From Theobroma cacao (taxonomy: Eukaryota > Streptophyta > Magnoliopsida > Malvales > Malvaceae), in NCBI RefSeq assembly GCF_000208745.1, contig NC_030850.1, positions 19,212,617 to 19,276,616 on the forward strand: a DNA stretch of 64,000 nt, written 5' to 3'. Shown one piece after another: positions 1-10,755 of this stretch. Each line of letters begins with the position of its first letter. Within the stretch, counting starts at the first letter, position 1. Below the pieces are notes generated by a model, which saw only the letters and a list, made by a program, of their open reading frames with translations, did not search any database and was not told the DNA's origin. The position numbers and the translations under genes were made by a program.

Positions 1-275
1 AAAAATTACGATTTTACCCCTAGATAGTGAAAATTCCGGTTTGACTCCAAATTGATCCTCAAACTCCGAATTACCATTTTGAGTCATCCCTGAACTGTGA
101 AACTCTTAATTTCACCTTATAATTCCTATTTGAACTAGTTCGAGGCTTAATCGACTCAATGGTACCATTAAGGGCAATATCGTCTTTTAACAATTTCTCG
201 AACTTCCTAAATATACAAACATTCTATTGAGCATGTAAATGACGTAATAATTATTTTACAAAGCAGGGTTTGACA
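1..275 (-). mobile_element. Family A LTR, inner copy, 5' terminal part (cut by window start)
   Basis: Read on the minus strand this starts TGTCAAACCCTG at 275 and runs off the window. The same terminus, including the blocks around the phrase for 'gcctcgaactagttcaaatagg', is found at the end of the LTR at 49536-52441, which proves that 275 is a true LTR end. It carries the family A U3 hallmark of short blocks of 'gggtaaaatggtaattt' type. Its right flank is TACTC (276-280); the matching left duplication lies outside the window. Confidence 0.75.
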
Positions 276-325
276 TACTCAGTGCATGTATGTCATGACA
301 TGTTTTTATAGGGTCGGGTTTTACA
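276..325 (-). mobile_element. Family A LTR, outer copy, first 50 bp only
   Basis: On the minus strand this reads TGTAAAACCCGACCCTATAA followed by a 'catgtcatgacatacatg' block, the same start as the A LTRs at 34717 and 20359. It is interrupted after 50 bp by the inner A copy (1-275). At 325/326 it abuts integrase coding sequence of the Athila-type element, so it inserted into that gene; the right flank is TTAAT and the other end lies outside the window. Confidence 0.7.
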
Positions 326-1250
326 TTAATTGCCCAATCTGCCTTGTGTTCAAGCTTAACTAGAAGATGACAAGGTTTTCCAAATACCAATCTATAAGGA
401 GACATCCCAATTGCAATTTTATATGCCCACAAAGCATTATCCAACTTTTGCGACCAATCTTTCCTGGAAGGGTAAATAATCTTCTCCAAAATTCTTGTAA
501 CTTCTCAATTTGAAACTTCAGCTTGGCCAGTTGTTTGAGGATGATAAGTAATGGCTATTTTGTGTTTGACTCCATATGTAGCTAGGATTGCCTCAAAATT
601 TTTGTTGAGTCCCTTCATCACTAATTATGACTCTAAGTGTACCAAAACTTGTGAAGATGTTCTTTTGCAGGAAAGTTATCACTACCTTAGAGTCATTCCT
701 TGGCAATGTAACAACTTCAACCCATTTAGAGACATAATCAACAGCAACGAAGATGTATTCATTATTGAAGGATGGAATGAATAGACCCATTAATCAAATC
801 CCCACATATAAAAACTTTTGACTTCTAGGATGTTTTTGAGAGGCATCTCATGTCTTTTAGATATATTGCCCATTCTTTGACATCTACCACATCTTTCAAC
901 AAAATTATGAGCATCTTTGAAAAAAAAAAGGCCAATAAAAACTTGATTATAAAACCTTTGTAGTTGTTCGTCTTCCCCCATAATGTCCTCCATAATCAGA
1001 TGAATGGCAATGGTGAAGAATATTTTCAAATTCTTCTTCAAGAACACACTTTCTAATTATTTGATCTCCACAAAGCTTGTAAAGAAAAGGCTCATCCCAC
1101 ATGTAATATTTAACATCATGCAAGAATTTCTTCTTTTGTTGTCAATTAAATTTTGAAAGGAAGAGTTTAATCATGAGATAGTTCACAAAATCAACATACC
1201 ATGGTAAATTTTTTTGCTTCTCCACATGAAACAATCGCTCATCAAGAAAG
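326..1250 (-). pseudogene. Athila integrase, broken
   Basis: The enzyme would insert the cDNA into host DNA in the nucleus. From 1047 down, CGRCQRMGNISKRHEMPL is the end of the HHCC zinc-binding domain. The catalytic core follows at 790-593 with VAVDYVSKW (first Asp) and IISDEGT (second Asp). The third acidic residue should lie near the phrase QAEVSN around 510-530. The C-terminal part reads [19 protein letters not shown] and stops being integrase at 326, where a family A LTR begins. Stops at about 790 and 500 and a frameshift near 593 make it non-functional. The reading then runs on into the LTR, giving a spurious C-terminus. Confidence 0.85.
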
Positions 1251-1582
1251 GTCTCATTGATTACTGTTGAATTCCTAATTTGTTCTCCATTCTCTAATCT
1301 AGATAAATGATCTACCACTTGATTTTCGTGCCTTTCCTATCTTGAGTTTCCAAGTCGAATTCTTGCAGTAAAAGTTCCCATCTTATCAAGCGTGGTTTTA
1401 CATCTTTTTTCTCAATTAGATATTTAATAGCTGTATGGTCAATGTAAACAATGACTTTAGTGCCAACAAAATAAGATTGAAATTTATCAAAAGCAAAAAC
1501 AATAGCAACAACTCATTTTCAGTAGTGGTGTAATTTGCTTGAGCCTCATTCAATGTTACGCTAGCATAGTAAATAGGATGCA
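1251..1582 (-). pseudogene. Athila RNase H, distal part
   Basis: Minus-strand reading near 1560-1300 gives fragments like [35 protein letters not shown] and [10 protein letters not shown], the usual Athila RNase H and its C-terminal extension. It continues the piece at 3445-3639 across the inserted element at 1588-3439: the reading KAKIL at 3445 rejoins LHPIYYAS here. The five-base duplication AAATT at both junctions shows that the gene was split by that insertion. Stops are present within it. Between about 1050 and 1290 only poorly preserved linker to the integrase is visible. Confidence 0.8.
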
Positions 1583-1587
1583 AAATT

Positions 1588-2830
1588 TGTTGGTCCCAAA
1601 TAAATGTGCTAGAGGGGGGGTGAATAACACTTTTTGGCTCTCACTAAAGTTGCCTCTTAAATGGGGACAAATACAAGATGAACAATAAATTTAAAGATGA
1701 GTGGAAAACTAAAGCAGCAGAGACAATACACAAATATTTATAGTGGTTCGGTCCAAGAACTACATCCACTACTTTGATTGTTCAACCAAGGATTTTTCAA
1801 ACCAAATCACAAAAAATAGTGGAATTCACAAGCTTCCACCAAGCTTTTATAATGGCTTTTCGCAGGCTCAGCCACAACCATTAGCAATGGTTTTTCACGG
1901 GATCAACCAAAACCCAAAGTGGTTTTTCAAGGCTCAATCACAACCTTTTACACTAGTTTTTCACGGGCTAAACTAAAACCCAAAGTGGTTTTTCAAAGGC
2001 ACAACCACAACCTACAATAATGGTTTTTACCGAGATCAACCAAAACCCAACAACCAACTTTTCTAGGCTAAGTTGAAACCTTTACACTCAATCAAGCAAT
2101 CCAAGCTTGAATAAATCCCTTAGAGTGACTCGCTCACTCTAAGTGTATAAGAAGAAAAGAAATAAAGAAGTACCTATGATCACTTACTTGATCTAGATGG
2201 TACAAGATGAAGTGCTGAACTCTATTACAAAGATTGGCATTTAAGTGCAGTAAGGTGCAGAGAGGATTTTCTAATTTCTCAGCTTTATATCACTTGGAAG
2301 CCTTCAATTCTCTCAAAAACTGATTTCTAACCATTGAAATACCCTTTTATACTTGGAAAAACAACTATAATGGCAATTTGACAGTTTATGGCCGTTGGAA
2401 ATAGTTGAGAATGAGTTCTAGTCGTTAATCTGTCTTGTAGTGCTCTGGTTCAAATTGCAGACAGAGAGCTCTAAGTCAACTGACTTGGTCGAGTAAGTTG
2501 ATTCTGTTTCTGGTTTGCAGATCTTGGCAGAGAGCACTTAGTCGACTGTCTTGGTCGACTAAGCTGATTCTGTTTCTCAAACTCTTCAGCCCGCCATTTC
2601 TCTAATTTAAAACTTTGATCAACCAACATTCTTCCTTGTTTCACCAATAAGCTTCCTCTTTGTTAGATAGTTACATCTTGTTGATTTTATCCCTCTTTTT
2701 CTTTCAAAAATACTCTTTGAAGAGTTAATAAATTAATTTCATATATTAATTTCCTGCACACTCAAGTAAAGGTATTAGACACAAATGAATGGGAATATTT
2801 TGCTATCATAAAAAACATATAGAGTCAACA
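1588..2830 (-). repeat. Sirevirus LTR (3' LTR of the deleted element)
   Basis: Begins on the minus strand TGTTGACTCT at 2830 and ends ACCAACA at 1588. It contains the repeated 'aaaaaccactttggg / ggttgagcc' block (plus 1840-2070) and paired TCGAC palindromes (plus 2470-2570) that are also found in the LTR at 44637-45786. At 1243 bp, its length agrees with the other two LTRs of this family. Confidence 0.82.
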
Positions 2831-2932
2831 TTCTCTTTCTCTTATTTTTTATGATGACAAAACACTCATAGATTAAAAGTACAATGTCTATGTTCAATAT
2901 GAATGCCTTAAATCTTTATGCATAATGAGTTG

Positions 2933-2942
2933 CTCCCCCTTA
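2933..2942 (-). promoter_or_regulatory. Polypurine tract of the deleted Sirevirus
   Basis: Minus-strand TAAGGGGGAG, about 100 bp ahead of the LTR start at 2830. It is the same motif and similar spacing as in the Sirevirus at 44520-44545. It would prime plus-strand cDNA synthesis. Confidence 0.65.
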
Positions 2943-3444
2943 GTCAATGCATCTAGTTTTCTTTAAAGATTTGCAATAAACTATTTATCATATCCATAAT
3001 AGCTAAACAAGATATACAATGCCCACAGTAGCTAAGCAAGACATATTGAATATCCATAATAACTAGCACATAATATTCAATAAAATCCTAACTAAGCATC
3101 ACACACATAAATTAAACATGAAGACCTATTTAACTCTATTTGATTTAGTATTCCTTCTCTCCCTTTCCTTTTTCATCATTAAACAAGATATTCAAAACTC
3201 TCCCTTAATGAGTGCATCAAGATTTTCCTTTAATCTTTAAATCAAACTTTAATGAATGAGAATCATAACAAGCTTATAGATATAGTTCAATAACTTCAAG
3301 AGTCAAGCTTGTGTCTATGTAAGAACAAATGTATGGGACTTAAATCATTTCAAGAATTTGTCAAAGATTACTCAAATAATATTCAAGCAAATTTCATCAT
3401 TTTGTCATAATCAAAACTATAATAATTTTAAAGCTAACAAAATT

Positions 3445-3639
3445 TTTGCTTTTTGTTGGCCAAAAATTGCCTCAACTACATAATCACTAGCATCACACAT
3501 TAGTTCAAAAGGAAGATTCCAATTAGGAATAGTGATAGTAGGAGTAGAAATTAATCTCTTCTTTAATTCAACAAAAGCATCATGGCGAGCATCATTAAAA
3601 TTAAAAGGAGTATCCTTTTCTAACAAATTACACAGTGGT
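3445..3639 (-). pseudogene. Athila RT/RNase H junction, proximal RNase H
   Basis: Reads LEKDTPFNFNDARHDAFVELK then PFELMCDASDYVVEAIFGQQ, the connection domain and start of RNase H, whose first catalytic Asp sits in CDASDY. It was split from its continuation at 1582 by the Sirevirus derivative. Reading beyond 3444 in the same frame enters the insert. Confidence 0.82.
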
Positions 3640-4983
3640 TTAGAAATTTTAGAAAAATCACTAATAAATCTCTAATAAAATCCAACTTGTCCTAAAAAAC
3701 TACAAATGCCCTTAACAGAGGTGAAAAGTGGAAGTTTTTCAATTGTTTCAATTTTGGCTTTGTCTACTTTTAAACCTTTACTAGAGACTCGATGGCCTAA
3801 GACTATGCCTTTTTGCACCATGAAGTGACATTTTTTTCAATTTGAAACTAAATTAGTTTATTCACATCTCTTAAGTACTCTAGCAAAATTAAATAAACAA
3901 TCATCAAAATTCTTCCCAAGAATTGAAAACTCATCCATAAATACTCCTAAAAACTTTTCAACCATATAAAAAAAAATTGCCATCATACATATCTGAAAAG
4001 TGGCTGGAGCATTACAAAGTCCAAAAGGCATTCTATGAAAAGCAAAAGTTCCATAAGGACAAGTAAAGGTAGTTTTTCTTGGTCTTCAAGAGCAATGGGA
4101 ATTTGATTATAACCAGAATAATCATATAAAAAGTAATAAAAATCCTTACTTTCTAGTTTATCAAGCATTTGATCAATAAAAGGTAGTGGAAAGTGATCTT
4201 TTCTAGTGGCTTTGCTCAAATTTCTATAGTCCATACATACTCTCCATTTAGTCACAGTTCTAGTGGGAATGAGTTCATCATTTTCATTAGAAACTATAGT
4301 CATACCTCCTTTCTTAGGGACATATTGGACTAGACTTACCCATGAACTACTAAAAATAGGATAGATAATACCTGCATATAGCCATTTGATAATTTCTTTC
4401 TTTACTAGCTCTTTCATGATCAGATTTAGCCTTCGTTGATGCTTAATGGTTGGTTTGTGATTTTCTTCCAAAGGAATTTTACACATGCAAATTGCTAGAC
4501 TAATTCCTTTGATGTCTGCAATGGTCCACACAATTACTTTTTGGTAGTCTCTTAAAACTTAAAGAAGTTTGTTTTTCTGTTCATTGAAAAAAGAAGAAGA
4601 ATAATTACTGGTAGTGTAGAATTATTTCTCAAAAAAATGTACGTTAAATGATTAGGTAGTGGTTTAAGCTGAAGTGAAGGAGGTTCTTTAATGGAATGTT
4701 TGATTGGTGAAGTTGTAATTGATAATTCCAGAGACTCAAATTGAGATTTTGGGAGACGTGAGGGGGCATCAAGATGGTTAGCATATTCAAGAACTTTTTC
4801 ATCAATAATATCACATGAAGAATTCAAAAAAGTTTCCAATGGATCATGATGATTCTCTATAAACACATTATTAGTTATGTCATCCACCACATTAATGGAA
4901 GAACATTCTTCATGTTCATTGGAAAATTTTAAAGCTCCAAAAATACTAAATATTACCTATTGATCTTCAACCCTTAAAGTAAG
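3640..4983 (-). pseudogene. Athila reverse transcriptase with upstream linker, broken
   Basis: RNA-dependent DNA polymerase that copies the element RNA. The linker at 4890-4552 reads LQLKPLPNHLTYIFL and NNSTLPVII, normal for Athila just before RT. After a frameshift, 4531-3983 gives WTIADIKGIS, IKWLYAGIIYPI, KWRVCMDYRNLSKATRKDHF and FLYDYSGYNQI. A second frameshift near 4075 shifts TFTCPYGTFAFHRMPFGLCN to another frame. The catalytic box around 3929-3944 reads VFMDEFS instead of the usual FMDD, so the second catalytic Asp is Glu. Further stops lie between 3900 and 3640. Clearly inactive. Confidence 0.88.
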
Positions 4984-5502
4984 CTAACCTTTTTCCACAT
5001 CAATTAGAGCTCGAGTAATTCTCAAGAATGGTCTCCCAAGAATGATCAGTGTTTTATGATCTTCTTCTATATCAAGAATAATAAAATCTATTGAAAAAAT
5101 AAACTTATCAACTTTTACTAAAACATCTTCCATAGTACCATAAGGATAGGTGATGGATTGATCAGCAAGTTGTAAAGTCACAGAAGTTGGCTTAATCTTT
5201 CCCAAACCCAATTTTTTATAAATAAACAATGGCATCAAATTTATACTTGTACCCAATTCACATAAAGATTTAGTAAAACAAAGAGCACCAATAGTGCAAG
5301 GAATAGTAAAATTACCTGGATTTTTAAGCTTTGGTAGAAGCATATTCTGAATAATGGCCCTACGCTCTTCAGTAAGTGCAACAGTTTCAAACTCACCTAA
5401 TTTCCTCTTTTGAGACAAGATGTCTTTCAAAAATTTAACATATCTTGGCATTTGTTCTAGAGCTTTAGCAAGGAGAATTTTAATATGTAACTTTTTAAAC
5501 AC
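4984..5502 (-). pseudogene. Athila aspartic protease region, active-site residue changed
   Basis: An open stretch of 172 codons. It reads ALEQMPRYVKFLKDIL (pre-protease), NFTIPCTIGALCFTKSLCEL, then TSINLMPLFIYKKLGLG, SVTLQLADQSITYPYGTMED and ILGRPFLRITRALIDVEKG, the full retropepsin-like fold of Athila polyproteins. The usual active-site triplet here is D-L-G(A/T)S; this copy has E-L-G-T-S, so the catalytic Asp is Glu. It would have cut the gag-pol polyprotein. It is the longest intact block of the element. Confidence 0.88.
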
Positions 5503-5622
5503 ATCAATAAATCTTTAGAATGTTTGTCAAGTTTTTTTTTTCTATAATCTTTGAGGAAAAAGTGGTGGAGGTGTAGGAGTAGATTTTAATTCTGATTTTT
5601 CTTCTTTTGAATTTTTAGTAGA

Positions 5623-6967
5623 TTATTCAACCACAATTTCTTTTTTAGCATTTTTTTCAATTTCTTTCTTATCAGATTGGATAGAAGTTTCAAAATTTAC
5701 AGCTTTATTACTTACCTCTGGACTTACCTTTTTCCAATTGCGAAGATTGATTGCCTTACAATATTCCTTACCTTCTCTTTTTCGATTAGGCTTAGTATCA
5801 CTTGGTAAAGAGCCATGAGGTTTGTTATTTAGAGCATTAGCAAGTTGGCCCACTTGTGTCTCAAGATTTCTTATTGATGTTGTTTGACTTTGAATGAATG
5901 CATCAGTCTTTATCGTGTATTGCATGAACATCTCTTCCATTGAAGGCTTTTTCTCTAGCATGGGTGCTTTAGATGGAAATCTAGGAGGAAAATTTGACTT
6001 AGATGTTGATCAAGAACCTTGGTTATTTCTCCATGAGAAATTAGGATGATTCCTCCAACGAAGATTATAAGTGTTGGAATAGGGATTATTTTGTTGCCTA
6101 TTTCCAACAAATTGACAAGATTTAAAATAGATGGGACAATTGTCATTGGAATGTCCATTTCCACAAAATTCACAGATCACAAAGGGGTTTTGAACAACAT
6201 TAACACTTAGTTTATCTATTTTCTTTGTGAGAGAAGCCAATTATGTAGATAAAGTATTCATCACATCCAATTCATGAACTCCAACAATTTTTCTTGTACC
6301 CAATCTTTCAGATGGCCATTGATAGTTATTGAAAGCCATTTCTTCAAGCAAATCATAAGCCGCATCAATGGATTTACTCATAAGTGCACCTCTAGCTGCA
6401 ACATCAATGGTAGTTTTAAAAAGTCCTAGCAAACCATTATAAAAAGTCTAAACTTGCAGCCACTTAGGTGATCCATGGTGAGGATACCTTTTTATCAAAT
6501 TCTTATACCTCTCCCAAGCCTCATATAATGATTCAAAATCAAATTGCATGAAAAAGGTGATATCATTTTGCATCTTTTTCGTCTTGGTAGGTGGGAAGAA
6601 TTTTGTTAAGAATTTTTGAGCAAAATCATCCCAATTATTAGTGGAACTAGTAGGAAGTGAATTTAACCACCTCTTTGCTTTATCTCTTAATGAAATAGGG
6701 AAAAACCTCAATCTCATGGCATCATGAGTAACACCATTAGCCTTAAATGTATCGTAAATTTCTAAAAAATTTACCATATGAGCATTCAGATCATCATTAC
6801 GCAAACCCCTAACTGAACAGAAGTCTGAATCATCTGAATGATTGATGGCTTAATTTCAAAATTGTTGGCTTGAATAGGAGGTCTTCGGATAATCGAGTGA
6901 AGACTTTGTTATCGTGGGACAACATAATACCTCAAGGACTTGGTCTCTTCCTCTTTTTGATTAGCCA
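5623..6967 (-). pseudogene. Athila gag (capsid and nucleocapsid), broken by stops and a frameshift
   Basis: The start is taken at 6967, where the minus strand reads MANQKEEETKSLRYYVV, the normal Athila gag N-terminus, 76 bp after the primer site. The capsid core at 6804-6448 reads NAHMVNFLEIYDTF, RFFPISLRDKAKRWLNSLP, FAQKFLTKFFPPTKTKK and LYEAWERYKNLIKRYPHHG. An in-frame stop at 6448 cuts off YNGLLGLFK; another at 6241 precedes ASLTKKIDKL. The zinc knuckle CEFCGNGHSNDNC (C-x2-C-x3-H-x4-C) is intact near 6170-6200. A Lys/Glu-rich tail ends at 5623. A frameshift lies near 6810. It built the virus-like particle. Confidence 0.88.
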
Positions 6968-7042
6968 TTGTTTTACTTGGAGTAGAAACATTTTCATTTT
7001 CCTTCGAAGTTTTCGAAAAGTCTTTTCCAAAGTTTTTGTACT

Positions 7043-7059
7043 CCCCGGCAACGGTGCCA
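7043..7059 (-). promoter_or_regulatory. Primer binding site, tRNA-Asp type
   Basis: Minus-strand TGGCACCGTTGCCGGGG differs by one base from the complement of the plant tRNA-Asp 3' end. It lies 6 bp after the LTR end (7066) and just before gag, the expected position. tRNA-Asp priming fits the Athila assignment. Confidence 0.82.
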
Positions 7060-7065
7060 AAAACT

Positions 7066-8140
7066 TGTTATTGATTTCTCACGAAAGTGCACATATCATT
7101 AACAAGTAATATAGCGATCAAGTAGAGTATTATTCCTACAGAGAATTGTTTTGATTCCTATTGTTAGGTACTAAAATTAGCACACCGTAATCTTATCCAA
7201 ACAATTAAAATTAAAATTAAAACTAATAAACTAAAACTAATCTAAAATCTATAAGCTAAATTACTTTATTAAATTCAAGTGACTACCAGACCTAAGATTA
7301 TGATATCCATCAATACTTCATCTGATTATTGTTTCTCTCTCTTAACTTAGTTTAATGGATTAAGTTGCTAACCTAGAGTCCTAAATTATTTACAAGTCTC
7401 TGTTGAGTTTTTCATGAAAATATCTCTCCTATTTAATTTACTATATGTCTATACAAATTAAATTATAGACAAATTCATTAAGTTTGTGCTCTAATACTGG
7501 CTACGTATAGCTTATAGGTGTATGTCTACCTTATATGCAAATCAAACCACCTAATTAACTAAGTGTATTCGTTCATACGCTATTCTATTCTAGGTCTACC
7601 TAAATCTTTTTCGACAAGGTTTAACTTAGATTTTCAATTCAATCTAATTGGAGATTAGGCAATTAGAAGCATTAAGAACTGAATAAACTAAACAACTTAA
7701 TCTATCAAACATAATCAAAAGAGAGATAAGTAAATTAGACTACATATTGAGTTCAATCATAATTTAGATTAATAATTTAGTTCCCCATCAAGTCACACAT
7801 CATCATTAAATTAAGTTTAATCATCAAAACCAAAGCCAAGAAAATAAAAAAACAACAAAAAGATCAAAGGTACCCAAGAGTTGAAATCTTGATCTCCAAA
7901 TCTTCTTGAATTCTTCAATTTCTTTTTTAGCTTCGATGAGACTTTTTTTTAATGAAGGTCAATGTTTTGAATATATGCTGTGGGTTTTTGATGATATCTA
8001 AGCTCATTAAAATTTTGTAGTTCAGGCTTCAATATCCTTAATTTTGGGCTTATTCTATATAGGGTTTTTTTTTCTTGCTTTTATTTTCTTGTAAGTCAAG
8101 TCCAAAGACTTATTTTTAGCTTTGGCACATTGCAATAAAG
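7066..8140 (-). repeat. 5' LTR of the Athila element (family D type), truncated
   Basis: Ends on the minus strand with AATCAATAACA at 7066. Blocks such as 'taggaatacactta', 'aaattactagtaac..' and the run of 'aactaaaactaat' repeats are reverse complements of blocks in the plus-strand D LTRs (for example 10290-10700), so the autonomous Athila and the D elements are one clade. The expected TGATAACT start is not found; the sequence gives way near 8140 to the CACTA-like remnant. The left boundary is approximate. Confidence 0.72.
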
Positions 8141-8735
8141 TTTTGTACCTTTCAAAAAAATTATATAAATATTATTGAAAATAACTTTCATGACAGATTT
8201 TTAGTCATAGATTTGTGACGACCAATTTTATTTTTAATTTAGCAGAGCGCCTTCTTTCCCTCAAAATTATGTATCACAAATCCATCACTATTTTTGTCAT
8301 AAAAATATAATATTAAATTAAACTAATCATTGTGATAGATTATTCTGTCACAATAATCGGTAACAATACTTAAATTGGTCATATGCCATTTACTCGGGTT
8401 GCTTGAATTAAATTTCTGTCACAGTTCCGTCAATAATTTTTTCACTAAACAAGGAATCCTAATTTTGTAATGGTTTCCATCACAAGATTTTTTTAGTAAT
8501 TTTTATGCCAAGATAAAATTTTGTGCCCTAATTAATTGTAACGAATTTAGTGACAAATTTAAAATATCGTCATAATTTTGTTAGGAACCCATCCCTAAAT
8601 TGTCACAAAATCTCAAAAACAAATTGTCATTAATTTTGTTATAAAACCGTCACAATTTTGCCACTATAAGTCATTATCTGTGATAGAAAAAGTGACAGAA
8701 AATTTCCATCACAGTTTCCTAATTTTCTACTAGTG
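8141..8735. mobile_element. CACTA-like DNA transposon terminal remnant
   Basis: The right end reads CTACTAGTG at 8735, that is CACTAGTAGAAAATTAGGAA inwards on the minus strand, the usual form of plant CACTA (En/Spm-like) ends. The preceding 500 bp are filled with short forward and inverted copies of TGTGACA/TGTCACA (for example at 8210, 8330, 8420, 8590, 8690), as in CACTA subterminal regions. The right flank TGA would be the 3-bp target duplication. No matching left end or transposase is visible, so this may be a truncated or miniature derivative. Confidence 0.55.
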
Positions 8736-9168
8736 TGACCTTTATCGTACCTTGACCCAACTATACATTACCTATTGATCCTTGACTTAGTATTAGTCTA
8801 CATCAGTGGAGAGAGAGAGATGAAAAGAAAACCTATGGATTTCTAGTACTAATATAAATTTGGCATTGGTATAAATTCATCCGAATAACTATAATGTTCC
8901 TTGTAAAAGATTGCACACACACATGGAAATTTATTTGAGAATGAGCTTGCATTTGAATTGAAACATGGACTTAAATGATATCTACATTTTATCTTGAGTG
9001 GAGATTTATAGATATAAGTTTGAGAAAATTATGGAAATCATTGAGTTGGTGTTATTTGTCTCTAGTTAGTTGTTTATTTATGATTGCTTTAATCATTTAT
9101 GTTGTTTTCATCTTAGTTTCACTTTTATGTTTTGCTCGAGGATTAGCAAAATCTTAATTTTTGTGGTA
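8736..9168 (+). mobile_element. 3' non-coding end of a D (Athila-like) element
   Basis: Collinear with 21160-21596: 'gacctttatc...ttgaccc', 'attgatccttgacttagtatt', 'gattgcacacacacac', 'atgagcttgcatttgaattg', 'tgagttggtgtt' and 'gctcgaggattagcaaaatctta'. In the second copy this leads to a clean polypurine tract; here the tract has decayed to 'aatttttgtggta'. It is followed by the D LTR at 9169. It is the 3' end of a second D element whose body is missing. Confidence 0.75.
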
Positions 9169-10755
9169 TGATAACTCTATAAAATAAAGTTATTTGGTCA
9201 CAATTTTGCATGATTTTGTCTAAGTTCTTGAGATTTAATTTAAATATTAAGAGTTTTTAGTTATTTATTTTATTTTATTTTATTATGTTGGGTTCAATTG
9301 TGTTAAGTTATTTTATGATGTTTTACTTAAATTTTAGTTATTATTTAAGTTAGTTTGTTGCTTTTGTAGGTGTGTTATGAAAAGGGTAACATTTTGAAAA
9401 AATGAATGCATTCAAGGTGCAGACTTCCACTGCACATGTGTCGGTATGTTGAGCATATCTTTCACTACAGAAGTCTAATTGATGTGATTCTTAGACCATT
9501 GGAAAGCTAACAGGTAGAACTACAATGTTCATGTTTACCACATTACTATTTCCTTGAAGAAGGAGAAAATTTCATCAAAAGTCAACATAGTGCAGTAGAG
9601 GCTAATATTTCAAGATAAAACAAAGAGGGCTGTGGCCATGGAAAGAAAGAGCCCCGTGGCACCTTAACAAGGAAAGACACCTAAGCAATATAGAAAGGTC
9701 AGTGCCGTAGCCATGAAGGAGCCAACGCCATGGCGCCCAAAAGAAAAACACAAAAAAAATGTCTAAGGCTCAGCACTGCAATGCTAATATGTTTGATTAG
9801 ACTTCTAGTGCATTTTGACTTTTATTTTGATATAAACTTGAGCCCTATTTAATTCTCCTTTGAGAAGAACATTCAAGCAACAATTAAGCAAGGTTTTTCT
9901 AAGGAAAAACAAACATTGAAGCTATCAAGGAAGACTGCAGATTGAAGGCTTGATAAATATTGGAGTTCTTTCTTTTCTTTTTATCTTTATACTTTCTTAT
10001 GTAGTTTTGATGGTTAAATTTCTTTTTTGGATGATGTTTTTAGTAGTTATGTTGAACTAAGTTTTTAATCTAGAATCACAATTGAACCCAATGTCTAGTC
10101 TGAATTTTTAATATTCTTTCTTGCTTATGATTGATAGTGTTTGAGTTTTTTTTCAATCTTGTTCGTAATGTGTTTGATTGCTTGATCATCAATTGGATTG
10201 ATTTGGAAACATAAATGGAACTAGAAAAGGAGTTTAGAGTAAACCATGGATGAAATAGCATATAGTCACATCAATTGCATGAGATGATTGATTTGATTCA
10301 TTTGTAGGGTAGGAATACACTTACATGTCATATGTAGCCAAGATTAAAGTCTAAGCTTAATGAGTCTTTTTTTATTTCAATTTGCATAAGAATATAGTAA
10401 ATTGGTTAAGGAAGATATTTTTATAAGAACATTGGAAGAGACTTAAATTAGAACTCTAGGTTAACAACTCAAGCTTATTTAGTAAGTAAAGAAGGAATAG
10501 AAGATATTCAGATGAAACATTGGGGGGATGTTGTGGTTCTAGACTTTTGGTTGATTGATTTTAATTAAATTGTTACTTTTGCTTTTAGTTTTAGTTTTAG
10601 TTTCTTTAATTTTCAATAGCTTTTAATTCAATTGTTTGGATATGATTGAGTTGTTTTAATTTTAGTACTTAACAACAAGATTTGGTCAATTCTTCATGGG
10701 AACAAACTTTACATTTATTATATTACTTGTTAATGATACGTGCACTTTCATGGTA
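9169..10755 (+). repeat. D1: 5' LTR of the D element (continues at 14200-14211)
   Basis: Starts TGATAACTCTAT and ends AACA at 14211 after the 3.4 kb insertion at 10756-14194. It shares with D2-D5 the block 'gaccattggaaagctaa...gtagaactacaa' and 'gatgatgtttttagtagttatg', and the end block 'acttgttaatgatacgtgcac'. Positions 9630-9780 hold a GC-rich stretch of repeated 'gccatggcgcc'-like words in otherwise AT-rich DNA. Position 10751-10755 (TGGTA) is duplicated at 14195-14199. Confidence 0.8.

Larger units (their letters stand above)
1588..3439 (-). mobile_element. Internally deleted Sirevirus-like (Ty1/Copia) element with target duplication
   Basis: Flanked by the direct duplication AAATT (1583-1587 and 3440-3444). 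On the minus strand it starts TGTTAGCTTT at 3439 and ends GGGACCAACA at 1588. The last 1243 bp (2830-1588) match the LTR of the Sirevirus at 33627-45786. The first about 600 bp resemble LTR start and 3' non-coding sequence, including a polypurine tract at 2942-2933. No coding domain remains. The simplest reading is an element whose 5' LTR, genes and part of the 3' region were deleted internally, leaving both outer ends intact. Confidence 0.78.
326..8140 (-). mobile_element. Athila-type Ty3/Gypsy retrotransposon, degenerate, 5' LTR to integrase
   Basis: Order on the minus strand: LTR (8140-7066), tRNA-Asp primer site (7059-7043), gag, protease, reverse transcriptase, RNase H, integrase. The gag phrase PHHGSPKWLQ, protease phrase INLMP, RT phrase TVTKWRVCMDYRNLSKATRK and integrase phrase [11 protein letters not shown] are typical of plant Athila elements. 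Multiple in-frame stops and frameshifts break every gene. The element is split by a Sirevirus derivative (1588-3439) and lost its 3' part to family A insertion at 325. It cannot be autonomous. Lineage assignment rests on remembered Athila proteins and the primer type. Confidence 0.88.
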
